64,000 nucleotides of DNA from Aliihoeflea sp052435735. Its GTDB lineage: Bacteria; Pseudomonadota; Alphaproteobacteria; Rhizobiales; Rhizobiaceae. The notes beneath the pieces are model-generated. The model searched no databases. It saw only the letters and a program-made list of their open reading frames with translations, and was not told the origin of the DNA. Location of the stretch: positions 186,001 through 250,000 of the forward strand of contig JBQVNB010000003.1 in the NCBI GenBank assembly GCA_052435735.1, in the 5' to 3' direction. The translations under genes were made by a program, and so were the position numbers. Of this stretch, positions 43,553 to 51,426 are shown piece after piece (the first letter of the stretch is position 1; each line of letters starts with the position of its first letter).

Positions 43553-43668
43553 GTCTTGCTCTCCTTGCGGAAACACAAGCATGGTTTCGAGATCAAATCA
43601 AGAACATGAAGCGAACAAAAAGGAGCATAAGTTGTGGTCGGGTTGTGCCGGGTTGTGCAGGCGGAACA

Positions 43669-44610
43669 TCAGCCCCGCTTGGCTTCCGCCGCATCCCAGA
43701 ACAGCGCGGCGATATCGGCTCCGCCGAACTTCTTCACCTCGCGCACGCCGGTCGGCGAGGTGACGTTGATTTCGGTCATGTAGTCGCCGATCACGTCGAT
43801 GCCGACGAGGATGAAGCCGCGCTCCTTCAGCGACGGCCCGATGCGCGCGCAGATTTCGCGCTCGCGCGTTGTGAGTTCTGTCTTTTCGGCCCGGCCGCCG
43901 ACATGCATGTTCGAGCGGGAATCGTGCTCCGCCGGGACGCGGTTGATCGCGCCGACCGGCTCGCCATCGATCAGGATGATGCGCTTGTCGCCCTTGCGCA
44001 CGTCCTTGAGATATCGCTGGACGATATAGGGCTCGCGGAACATCTGGCCGAACATTTCGAGCAGCGAGGCGAGGTTCCGGTCCGCCTCGTGCAGGTGGAA
44101 GATGCCCGCGCCGCCATTGCCGTAGAGCGGCTTGACGATGATGTCGCCGGCCTCGCGACGGAAATCGGCGACTTCCTGCGGGTCCTTGGTGATCAGCGTT
44201 TCGGGCATCAGATCGGCAAATTCGGTGACGAAGATCTTTTCGGGCGAATTGCGCACCCAGGCCGGGTCGTTGACCACCAGCGTCTTCGGATGGATGCGTT
44301 CGAGCAGATGCGTCGTCGTGATGTAGTTCATGTCGAAGGGCGGGTCCTGGCGCAAAAGCACCACGTCCATCTCGGCAAGGTTCACGCGCTGCAGTTCGCC
44401 GAGCATGAAATGCGCGCCCTTGACGTCGTCCACCCGCATCGTCTCCACGCGGGCCGTCACGTCGCCATTGCGCATGGAAAGCCGGTCCGGCGTGTAGTGG
44501 AAGAGCTCGTGACCGCGCCGCTGCGCCTCGAGCGCCAGCGCGAATGTGGTGTCCCCCGCAATCGAAACGGTCGAGACGTGGTCCATCTGGAAGGCGATCT
44601 TCAGGCTCAT
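43669..44610 (-). CDS. gshB: glutathione synthase GshB
   Basis: 313 residues starting MSLKIAFQMDHVSTVSIAGD. Family blocks are VVLLRQDPPFDMNYITTTHL, VVNDPAWVRNSPEKIFVTEF, the ATP-grasp DIIVKPLYGNGGAGIF, RIILIDGEPVGAINRVP and the metal-binding GIDVIGDYMTEINVTSPTG. It joins gamma-glutamylcysteine and glycine using ATP. Full length and intact. The start at 44610 leaves out a 15-residue basic leader that is not conserved. It lies about 120 bases downstream of the comM start region on the minus-strand side. Confidence 0.97.
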   Translation of the reverse strand: MSLKIAFQMDHVSTVSIAGDTTFALALEAQRRGHELFHYTPDRLSMRNGDVTARVETMRVDDVKGAHFMLGELQRVNLAEMDVVLLRQDPPFDMNYITTTHLLERIHPKTLVVNDPAWVRNSPEKIFVTEFADLMPETLITKDPQEVADFRREAGDIIVKPLYGNGGAGIFHLHEADRNLASLLEMFGQMFREPYIVQRYLKDVRKGDKRIILIDGEPVGAINRVPAEHDSRSNMHVGGRAEKTELTTREREICARIGPSLKERGFILVGIDVIGDYMTEINVTSPTGVREVKKFGGADIAALFWDAAEAKRG

Positions 44611-44730
44611 GGAAGGCTCCGGTCGGGGGCGCTGCAGGCGGGCTGGTCCTTGCATCTAGTCGCTTCGCGCTGCCTTGCCAATCGGCCCGGCGACAAAGGG
44701 CGGGCATGATACCTTTCCGAAAGCTTTTCC

Positions 44731-46119
44731 GTGGCAGTTTCCCGCACGACGACAAGACAAGTGGGGGAAACGGCGACCGTGTTGGCGGACAGGGCGGAAA
44801 CCACGCGATCGACCGGACAGATGACCGATCGGCTCACGGGCCTCGGCACACGCGCGCGTCTGGAGGACAAGATCGCACGCCTGATCGCCGAGCGTGAAGA
44901 GGACCCCGCACCCTTTGCCATCGCCATCATCGACCTCGACGGCTTCAAGCCGATCAACGACCTGTACGGCCGCACCGCAGGAGACGGCATCCTGAAGCAG
45001 GCAGCGCTTCGACTGCGCGCCGCCATCGACGATTCCTCGATGGTCGTGCGGCTCGGTGCCGACGAGTTCGCCGTTCTGGCGCCGCTGGTCTTCAGCGCGG
45101 CCGCTGCCCGGCATCTCGCCTCCACGCTGATCGAGGTTCTGTCGGCGCCCTACGATATCGGTGCGCGGTCCGTCCGGCTCACTGCATCGGTCGGATCGTC
45201 GATATACGAGCATGCGGACGAGACGACGGAAGCGCTGATCGGGAAGGCCGAGACGGCGCTCTACGAGGCGCGCCGCACGGGGCGCAACCGCGTCGTCTTC
45301 TATTCGCCCGAACTGGTGGAGGCGACGCATTCGGTCACCCGCATCGAGCAGGCGCTGCGCCGCGCCGTGTCGAATGGCGAAGTCGAGCCCCATTTCCAGC
45401 CCATCGTCGCGCTCGACAGCGGCCATCTTCTGGGATTCGAGGCGCTTGCCCGCTGGACCGACCACGATCTCGGGCCGGTCTCCCCCGGCCTGTTCATCCC
45501 GCTCGCCGAAGAGCGCGGCATCATGCCCGATCTGTCGCGTCTGGTTCTGGAAAAGGCGGCCGATGCGGCGCGCAACTGGCCGCGCCATCTCTTCCTCGCC
45601 TTCAACCTGTCCCCCGAGCAGCTCGTCGACCAGTCCACCGCGCGCGAGGTTCTGGAGATTTCGGCCCGCTCCGGGCTCGACCCGCGCCGGCTCGAAGTCG
45701 AGATCACCGAAACCGGCCTGATGTCACAGCCCGAGACTGCGGCAGCGATCATCGGCGAATTCAAGCGCGCCGGCGCCCGGATCGCGCTCGACGATTTCGG
45801 CACCGGCCAGTCGTCGCTCGGGCGGCTGCGCGATTTCCCCTTCGACAAGCTCAAGATCGACCGCAGCTTCATCGCCTCGATCATGGAGGATCGCGCGTCG
45901 GAACACATCGTCAGGGCGATCCTGGCCATGTGCACCGGGCTTGGCATGGGGGCCGTCGCCGAAGGCATCGAGGAGCGGGCGCAGGCAAGGCGCCTCGCCG
46001 AACTCGGCTGCCGCATGGGGCAGGGGTTTCTTTATGGTCGCGCCGAGCCGGCCCTCGCCACGGCCGAATTCATCCATTTGCGGGAAAGCCGCAGGCTCGC
46101 CTCGCTGAAGCGGACCTGA
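44731..46119 (+). CDS. GGDEF-EAL protein with degenerate GGDEF and intact EAL domain
   Basis: About 462 residues, without membrane helices or a sensor domain. The GGDEF domain (residues 30-190) has LDGFKPIND, but its active site reads RLGADEFAV, that is GADEF instead of GGDEF. It is probably a poor cyclase and may serve as a GTP-binding regulator. The EAL domain (200-455) has LLGFEALARW, NLSPEQL, EITETGLM, LDDFGTG, LKIDRSFI and AEGIEE, so the phosphodiesterase site looks complete and the protein probably breaks down c-di-GMP. The start is uncertain: GTG at 44731, GTG at 44779 or ATG at 44821. Confidence 0.88.
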   Translation: MAVSRTTTRQVGETATVLADRAETTRSTGQMTDRLTGLGTRARLEDKIARLIAEREEDPAPFAIAIIDLDGFKPINDLYGRTAGDGILKQAALRLRAAIDDSSMVVRLGADEFAVLAPLVFSAAAARHLASTLIEVLSAPYDIGARSVRLTASVGSSIYEHADETTEALIGKAETALYEARRTGRNRVVFYSPELVEATHSVTRIEQALRRAVSNGEVEPHFQPIVALDSGHLLGFEALARWTDHDLGPVSPGLFIPLAEERGIMPDLSRLVLEKAADAARNWPRHLFLAFNLSPEQLVDQSTAREVLEISARSGLDPRRLEVEITETGLMSQPETAAAIIGEFKRAGARIALDDFGTGQSSLGRLRDFPFDKLKIDRSFIASIMEDRASEHIVRAILAMCTGLGMGAVAEGIEERAQARRLAELGCRMGQGFLYGRAEPALATAEFIHLRESRRLASLKRT

Positions 46120-46128
46120 CCGAACGTC

Positions 46129-46488
46129 TCAGCCGACGTCTTCCAGGCAGATCTTGGTATGGCCGGCATTGATGAAGCCGAGCTTGTTGGCCGCGCCGCG
46201 CGACAGGTCGAGCACGCGTCCCTTGGTGAACGGCCCGCGATCGTTGACGCGCACCACCACTTCCTTGCCGTTGCGCTGGTTGATCACCTTGATCTTGGTG
46301 CCGAAAGGCAGGCTGCGATGCGCCGCGGTCATTCCGTCAGGGTTCATCCGCTCGCCCGAGGCCGTCTTGGAGGTCAGCGCATACCAGGAAGCGCTGCCGC
46401 ACTGGGCATTGGCGATGCCGGCCGAAAGGCCAAGAGCGATCGTGCCAGCCAGCGCAATGCCGGAGGAGCGGAGGAAGCGAGCCGTCAT
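46129..46488 (-). CDS. RlpA-like double-psi beta-barrel protein, exported
   Basis: 119 residues with a signal peptide (cleavage after ANA near residue 28). The mature protein is a single double-psi beta-barrel: GSASWYAL, GERMNPDGMTAAHRSLPFGT, VVVRVNDRGPF, GRVLDLSRGAANKLGF. The catalytic Asp of RlpA-type transglycosylases is present in VNDRGP. The SPOR domain of full RlpA is absent, as in many small alphaproteobacterial members. It probably acts on naked peptidoglycan strands in the periplasm. It converges on the EAL gene with nine bases between the stops. Confidence 0.9.
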   Translation of the reverse strand: MTARFLRSSGIALAGTIALGLSAGIANAQCGSASWYALTSKTASGERMNPDGMTAAHRSLPFGTKIKVINQRNGKEVVVRVNDRGPFTKGRVLDLSRGAANKLGFINAGHTKICLEDVG

Positions 46489-46641
46489 GTCGGTGGTCCA
46501 TACCCGTTGAAGATATTATGGCGGGTAGGAGGCGAATGGGGCGCCGATGGGGTAGCACAACCCTCGCGCGAACACTTTTGGAGTCCCGGCGAAACATTGC
46601 CCGCCGAGCCGCTGCGGCAATGCACCTTGCGGTTGCCGCTT

Positions 46642-48039
46642 TTAGGCGCGGGTCAGAGCGGGCGTCTCGCCGGAGCCGATGTCCCAGTAGAGCCCGGCCA
46701 TCATCTCCAGTCCTTCGCGCAGGAGATGCGGCGGCAGATGTTCGTCCGGGGCGTGCTGGGAGCAGCCGGCATAGGAATGCGGCACCCAGATCGTCCGCAG
46801 GCCCAGAATGTCGGCAAAGGCGTCGTTGGGCAGAGATCCGCCGAGATTGGGCAGGATCGCCGGGCGTTGCCCCGTCGTCCGCTCGATCGAGCGCGCCGCA
46901 AAGCCCACCCAGGGATCGGCAGGGTCGAGCCGCGTCGCTCGGAACATCTCCTCGTCTGCGACCGTGACCTCGACATGGCCGAAACCGGCTGCTTCGAGAT
47001 GGCGTCTGACCGCCGGTACGACGCCTTCGGGATCGACGCCGACGACGAAGCGCAGTTGCAGACGTGCGAAGGCATGGCCCGGAATGGCGTTGACCGGCGC
47101 ACGGGGCTCGCCCGCCTCGAAGGCGAGGATTTCGAGCGCGCACCAGCCGAACACCTTTTCGGCCGCCGAAAGCCCCGGCTCCCCCCAGTCCGGGTCGATG
47201 CGCGGGCCGCCGGCGGCGTCGACGACCGGGCAGTCGGCCAGCGCTTGGCGCACGCTGGCGGGCAGTTCGGTCGGCTTCAGCTCCGGCACCAGAATGCGGC
47301 CCTCCGGTCCGATCAGCGCTGCGATGGCATGCGCAAGCTGCACGGCGGGGTTCGACAGAAGCCCGCCCCAATTGCCCGAATGATGCGCGCCCTCGCGCGC
47401 CTTGATCCTGAGGTCGAACGAGATGCCGCCGCGCGAGCCGAGGAAGAGCGTCGGCCGGTCCGCCGAGAGGCGCGGCCCGTCGGACGCGATCATCAGGTCT
47501 GCGCGCAGTGCCTGCTTCTCCGCCGCGCAAAGCTCCCGCAGTCCCGGCGAGCCGATCTCCTCGCCCATCTCGATCAGGTACTTGGCGTTGAATCCGAGCG
47601 TCCCGCGCGTCTCGAGAACGGCGCGCAAGGCAGCGATGTTGATCGTATGCTGCCCCTTGTTGTCGGCGATGCCGCGCCCGTACCAGCGGCCGTCCCGCTC
47701 GGTCAGCGCCCAGGGCGACAGCCCGTCCCGCCAGCGTTCCGCCTGCCCGCGTGTCACGTCGCCATGGCCGTAGCCGAGGACGGTCGGCAGCCCCCGGTCC
47801 TCGATCCGTTCGGCGATCAGGAGCGGTCCCCGCGCACGCTCGTGCCGGACCGTGCGGCACGAAAAGCCGAGCGCTTCGAGCTCCGGACCGACTTCCTCGG
47901 CGATGTAGCGATCAAGCTCGCCGGCGGCATCGGGTTCCTGGCTTTCGGTTGCGATGGCAACGCGCCGCGCCAGCACATCGCGGAAGGTTCCGCCGTCGAA
48001 ATGCGCCCGCGCCCGGGCAATGGCGTCTTCGCGGCTCAT
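46642..48039 (-). CDS. M20 family metallopeptidase (ArgE/DapE/carboxypeptidase type)
   Basis: 465 residues. The two-metal site is visible: LGYGHGDV (His), GIADNKGQH (Asp), EMGEEIGS (catalytic and metal-binding Glu), IASDGPRL (Asp) and QHAPDEHLPP (last His). The middle lid domain (residues 200-340) carries the GGISFDLRIKAREGAHHSG sequence. The subfamily cleaves dipeptides or N-acyl amino acids in the cytoplasm. The ATG at 48039 follows five bases after the SDR stop, so the SDR and peptidase genes are one unit. Confidence 0.9.
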   Translation of the reverse strand: MSREDAIARARAHFDGGTFRDVLARRVAIATESQEPDAAGELDRYIAEEVGPELEALGFSCRTVRHERARGPLLIAERIEDRGLPTVLGYGHGDVTRGQAERWRDGLSPWALTERDGRWYGRGIADNKGQHTINIAALRAVLETRGTLGFNAKYLIEMGEEIGSPGLRELCAAEKQALRADLMIASDGPRLSADRPTLFLGSRGGISFDLRIKAREGAHHSGNWGGLLSNPAVQLAHAIAALIGPEGRILVPELKPTELPASVRQALADCPVVDAAGGPRIDPDWGEPGLSAAEKVFGWCALEILAFEAGEPRAPVNAIPGHAFARLQLRFVVGVDPEGVVPAVRRHLEAAGFGHVEVTVADEEMFRATRLDPADPWVGFAARSIERTTGQRPAILPNLGGSLPNDAFADILGLRTIWVPHSYAGCSQHAPDEHLPPHLLREGLEMMAGLYWDIGSGETPALTRA

Positions 48040-48044
48040 GAACG

Positions 48045-48803
48045 CTAACCCCTGCCGACGAACGGCATGTTCGTTGCCATCACGTTGAGGAAAAGGATGT
48101 TCGCCTCCGGCGGCAGCGTGGCCATGTGGACCACCGCGTCGGCGACGTGCCGCACGTCCATGCGCGGCTCGGCCATGCGCCGTCCATCGGCTTGCAGCAC
48201 CCCGCCGGTCATGCGCTGCGTCATGTCGGTTGCCGCATTGCCGACGTCGAACTGGCCGCAGGCAATGCCGAATTCGCGTCCATCGAGCGCCGTCGCCTTG
48301 GTCAGCCCGGTGATCGCGTGCTTGGTCGCCGTATAGGGCGCGGAGTGCGGCCGTGGCGTCGTCGCGGAGAGCGACCCGTTGTTGAGGATGCGCCCGCCGC
48401 GCGGGTCCTGCCGCTTCATGATGCGGAATGCCGCTTGCGTACAGAGGAAGGCCCCGGTGAGATTGGCGCCGACCACCGCGTTCCACTGGTCGACGGTGAG
48501 ATCCTCGATGGGGACGGCCGGCGTATTGGTGCCGGCATTGTTGACGAGCAGGTCGAGCCGCCCGAACTGCGCCTCCACGGTATCGAACAGGCGGGTCACG
48601 GCGGCGGCGTCGCCGATATCGGTTGGCACCGCGAGAACCTGGCCCGGATCGCCGCCCATTTCGCGCGCCGCCGCTTCCAGCACGTCGGCCCGACGCCCGG
48701 CGATCGCGACCTTGAACCCGGCCTGCACAAGGCCGGCGGCGATCGCCTTGCCGATTCCCGTCCCCGCGCCCGTCACGATGGCGGTCCTGTCTTCGGCTTT
48801 CAT
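48045..48803 (-). CDS. short-chain dehydrogenase/reductase (SDR)
   Basis: 252 residues with the classical SDR pattern: TGAGTGIG near residue 13 for NAD(P), NNAG near residue 90, NGSLSA with the catalytic Ser, and YTATK with Tyr and Lys. The Arg pair in GRRADVLEAA after strand 2 suggests NADP preference. Substrate unknown. The start MKAEDR at 48803 has AGGA six bases upstream. MPM at 48809 would place the ribosome site directly against the ATG. It is the first gene of a pair with the M20 peptidase. Confidence 0.9.
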   Translation of the reverse strand: MKAEDRTAIVTGAGTGIGKAIAAGLVQAGFKVAIAGRRADVLEAAAREMGGDPGQVLAVPTDIGDAAAVTRLFDTVEAQFGRLDLLVNNAGTNTPAVPIEDLTVDQWNAVVGANLTGAFLCTQAAFRIMKRQDPRGGRILNNGSLSATTPRPHSAPYTATKHAITGLTKATALDGREFGIACGQFDVGNAATDMTQRMTGGVLQADGRRMAEPRMDVRHVADAVVHMATLPPEANILFLNVMATNMPFVGRG

Positions 48804-48898
48804 AGGCATTCCTTTCGATGGCGGGGATTTGGACGTGCCGCGTGCAATCTGTCAACTTTCTTGATAACTATGCGAAATTCGATGCGGAGGAGAATGTG

Positions 48899-49660
48899 GT
48901 GCAGATGCAGGAAAACCGCTTCAAGGCGGCGCTGGCGGCCGGCCGGCCGCAAATCGGTCTCTGGTGCAGCCTGACCAGCAACGTAGCCATCGAGCCTCTG
49001 GCGGGCGCAGGCTTCGACTGGCTCCTGATCGACACCGAGCACGCACCCAACGAATTGCCGACGGTCCACGCGCAGCTTCAGGCAGTGTCGCATTCGACAG
49101 CGAGCGCGATCGTTCGCCCCGCCTGGAACGACCCGGTCGCCATCAAGCGCTTCCTCGACATCGGGGCGCAGACCCTACTCGTCCCCTTCGTCCAGAACGC
49201 CGACGAGGCCCGCCAGGCGGTCGCGGCCATGCGCTACCCCCCGCACGGAATCCGGGGCGTTTCGGTCAGCACGCGCGCCAACGGTTTCGGCCGGGTGCCG
49301 GATTATTTCGCCCGCGCGAACGACGAGGTCTGCCTGCTCGTCCAGATCGAGACACGCGTCGCGCTCGACAACATCGAGGAGATCGCAGCGGTCGATGGGG
49401 TCGACGGCATCTTCATCGGCCCGTCGGATCTTGCAGCCGATCTCGGCCATCTCGGCAATTCGGGACATGATACGGTCCGCACGGCGATTTCGCAGGCGAT
49501 TGGCCGTATCCGCGCGGCCGGCAAGGCCGCCGGCATCCTCGCGCCCGTCGAGGTCGACGCGAAACGCTGGCTCGACGAAGGGTGCCTCTTCGTCGCCGTC
49601 GGCAGCGATCTCGGCCTTCTCGCGCGCGGCAGCGACGCCCTTCGCGCCCGCTTCGCCTGA
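48899..49660 (+). CDS. HpcH/HpaI aldolase family protein
   Basis: About 253 residues. The family blocks are GLWCSLTSNVAIEPLAGAGFD, WLLIDTEHAPNELP, the VQIETRVALDNIEEIAAVDG metal-binding Glu, and DGIFIGPSDLAADLGHLG with the metal-binding Asp. These class II aldolases split 2-keto-3-deoxy acids such as 4-hydroxy-2-oxoheptanedioate or 2-keto-3-deoxy-rhamnonate into pyruvate and an aldehyde. GGAGG lies just upstream of three in-frame starts (GTG 48896, GTG 48899, ATG 48905); 48899 has the best spacing. Diverges from the SDR gene. Confidence 0.9.
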   Translation: MQMQENRFKAALAAGRPQIGLWCSLTSNVAIEPLAGAGFDWLLIDTEHAPNELPTVHAQLQAVSHSTASAIVRPAWNDPVAIKRFLDIGAQTLLVPFVQNADEARQAVAAMRYPPHGIRGVSVSTRANGFGRVPDYFARANDEVCLLVQIETRVALDNIEEIAAVDGVDGIFIGPSDLAADLGHLGNSGHDTVRTAISQAIGRIRAAGKAAGILAPVEVDAKRWLDEGCLFVAVGSDLGLLARGSDALRARFA

Positions 49661-49692
49661 TCCGCCATCCATTCGAAATTCGGAGACATTTG

Positions 49693-50328
49693 ATGATCGA
49701 TCTCTACACCTGGACGACGCCGAACGGCCGCAAGGTCTCGATCGCGCTCGAGGAAATGGCGCTGCCTTACGAGGTCCATTCCATCGATATCGGCAAGGAC
49801 GAACAATTCGCGCCGGACTTCCTGAAAATCTCGCCCAACAACAAGATCCCCGCGATCGTCGACCGGGAGACCGGCCAGTCGGTCTTCGAATCCGGCGCCA
49901 TCCTGATCTACCTCGCCGAAAAGACCGGCCGCTTCCTGCCGACCGAGGCGAAGGCGCGGATGAAGGTGCTGGAATGGCTGATGTGGCAGATGGGGGGCTT
50001 CGGTCCGATGCTCGGCCAGGCCCACCAATATCTGAAGTTCAATCGCGGCAAGGCGCCCTTCGCCGAAGAGCGGTTCACCAAGGAGGTCCGCCGCCTCTAC
50101 GGCGTTCTCGACGGCCAGCTCGGACGCGAAGCGCATGTTGCCGGCCCCGACTATACGATCGCCGACATGGCAATCTGGCCCTGGGCGTCCCGCCACGAAT
50201 GGCAGGATGTCGACCTCGAGGATTTCCCGAACGTAAAGCGCTGGTATGTCGAACTTGCCGGCCGCGAGGCGGTTCAAAAGGGCTATCATGTGCCCAAATA
50301 TACGCAGGACATTCCGATCCCGGCGTGA
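49693..50328 (+). CDS. glutathione S-transferase family protein (YfcG/YghU-like)
   Basis: 211 residues. The N-terminal half begins MIDLYTWTTPNGRKVSIALE, with the Thr/Asn site typical of the nu-class (YfcG, a GSH-dependent disulfide reductase), then ISPNNKIPAIVD and ESGAILIYLAEKTG for glutathione binding. The C-terminal helices contain GFGPMLGQAHQY and DYTIADMAIWPW. GGAG is seven bases before the ATG. It lies 32 bases after the HpaI-type aldolase gene and may remove a reactive by-product of that pathway. Confidence 0.9.
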   Translation: MIDLYTWTTPNGRKVSIALEEMALPYEVHSIDIGKDEQFAPDFLKISPNNKIPAIVDRETGQSVFESGAILIYLAEKTGRFLPTEAKARMKVLEWLMWQMGGFGPMLGQAHQYLKFNRGKAPFAEERFTKEVRRLYGVLDGQLGREAHVAGPDYTIADMAIWPWASRHEWQDVDLEDFPNVKRWYVELAGREAVQKGYHVPKYTQDIPIPA

Positions 50329-50358
50329 CGATGGCCGCGCAGGTCGAGGAGGAGCGAC

Positions 50359-50409
50359 ATGACAGGAAAAGGAACCGCGCCCGGAGTTATTGCGATCCAT
50401 GAAGATTGA
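50359..50409 (+). CDS. possible 16-residue leader peptide ahead of the GntR gene
   Basis: MTGKGTAPGVIAIHED with a strong ribosome site (AGGAGGAG) five bases upstream. Its TGA (50407-50409) lies just after the start of the GntR gene (50399), so translation could be coupled. The regulator gene itself has a poor ribosome site. The sequence GVIAIHE resembles the start of dienelactone hydrolases, so it could also be a cut-off remnant. Confidence 0.35.
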   Translation: MTGKGTAPGVIAIHED

Positions 50410-51100
50410 GATCACACCGGCCCGCCGCGAAAAACTCGCCGACAATCTTTACGGCCAGCTTCTCGAGCAGATCATGCTGGGGCGGCTGAAGGAAGGCGAG
50501 CGCCTGCCTTCCGAATCGGAAATCTGCCGCGCTTTCAAGGTGTCGCGGCCGGTCGTGCGCGAGGCGTTGATGCGCCTCCAGGCCGATGGCCTCGTCTATG
50601 CACGGCGCGGCTCGGGCTCCTTCGTCAAGCAGCGCCCGCCCGCCCGTCTGACCGATTTTGCGGCCGTGTCGGACGTCGCCAGGCTGCTGCGCGGCTACGA
50701 GGCGCGCATGGCGCTCGAACCGCAGATCGCAGAACTGGCCGCCGAGCGCGCCACGGAGGACCATCTCGAAAAGATCGCCTCCGCGCTGGCCGCGCTGGAG
50801 GCCAGCGAGAACGACCGCGACGAGGATTTCGCTTTTCATCGCGCCATCGCCGAGGCGACCGGCAATGACATCTTTCCCGCGCTCCTCGAATCGATGCGCG
50901 AACTGATGCTGGGCGGCATCGACGTCGCCGTCAGCCTGACCCGCGTCGGCTCGCAGGCGCGTCGGGAGCGCGTCCTCGCCGAACACCGGCAGATCTTCGA
51001 CGCGATCGCCTCGCGCGACCGTTCGGGTGCGGGCATCCTGATGCACTATCACCTGATGCAGGCGCGCAGCCGCACGACGGACTACCAGCGTCACCCCTGA
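50399..51100 (+). CDS. FadR-subfamily (FCD) GntR transcriptional regulator
   Basis: 233 residues. The winged helix comes first (GERLPSESEICRAFKVSRPVVREALMRLQ, wing VYARRGSGSFV), then an FCD domain with EDFAFHRAIAEATGND and EHRQIFDAI, whose Asp and His residues hold the ligand-linked metal. Ligands of such regulators are usually small carboxylates. It follows the aldolase and GST genes on the same strand and faces the minus-strand TRAP/catabolic operon, whose last gene overlaps its end by 10 bases. Either set could be its target. Confidence 0.87.
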   Translation: MKIEITPARREKLADNLYGQLLEQIMLGRLKEGERLPSESEICRAFKVSRPVVREALMRLQADGLVYARRGSGSFVKQRPPARLTDFAAVSDVARLLRGYEARMALEPQIAELAAERATEDHLEKIASALAALEASENDRDEDFAFHRAIAEATGNDIFPALLESMRELMLGGIDVAVSLTRVGSQARRERVLAEHRQIFDAIASRDRSGAGILMHYHLMQARSRTTDYQRHP

Positions 51101-51426
51101 CGCGGATCAGCCTCGATGAAGTCGAGCGGCCCAGACAGGAGAGTGTTTTCCTGGGCGACGAGATAGCCCGCCTCGCGGCTCATTTTCCGATAGGCGACCC
51201 AGTCCGGGTCCTTTTCCATCGCCGCGCGTCGCGCCTCCCGGTCGGCGGCATTCTCGAACGACCAGAGATGGACGTATGAGTTGAGCTTGCCCGTCTCGGT
51301 CACCGCATAGACCAGCGGCGTTCCGAGATGCCGCTTTTGCACCGGATATCCATGCTGGCCATAGAGCTCGAGATGGCTTTTCAGCGTGCCGGCGCGACAC
51401 GTATAGGTGCGCAGGTCGTAGATCAT
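51091..51426 (-). CDS. NIPSNAP family protein
   Basis: 111 residues of a single NIPSNAP (alpha-beta dimeric barrel) domain: MIYDLRTYTCRAG, LYGQHGYPVQKRHLG, YVHLWSFENAADREARRAAM and DWVAYRKMSREAG. Bacterial members lie in catabolic operons. Their role is not established. Its ATG overlaps the stop of the TRAP permease gene as ATGA, so it is the last gene of the 57.3-51.1 kb minus-strand operon. Confidence 0.85.
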   Translation of the reverse strand: MIYDLRTYTCRAGTLKSHLELYGQHGYPVQKRHLGTPLVYAVTETGKLNSYVHLWSFENAADREARRAAMEKDPDWVAYRKMSREAGYLVAQENTLLSGPLDFIEADPRQG

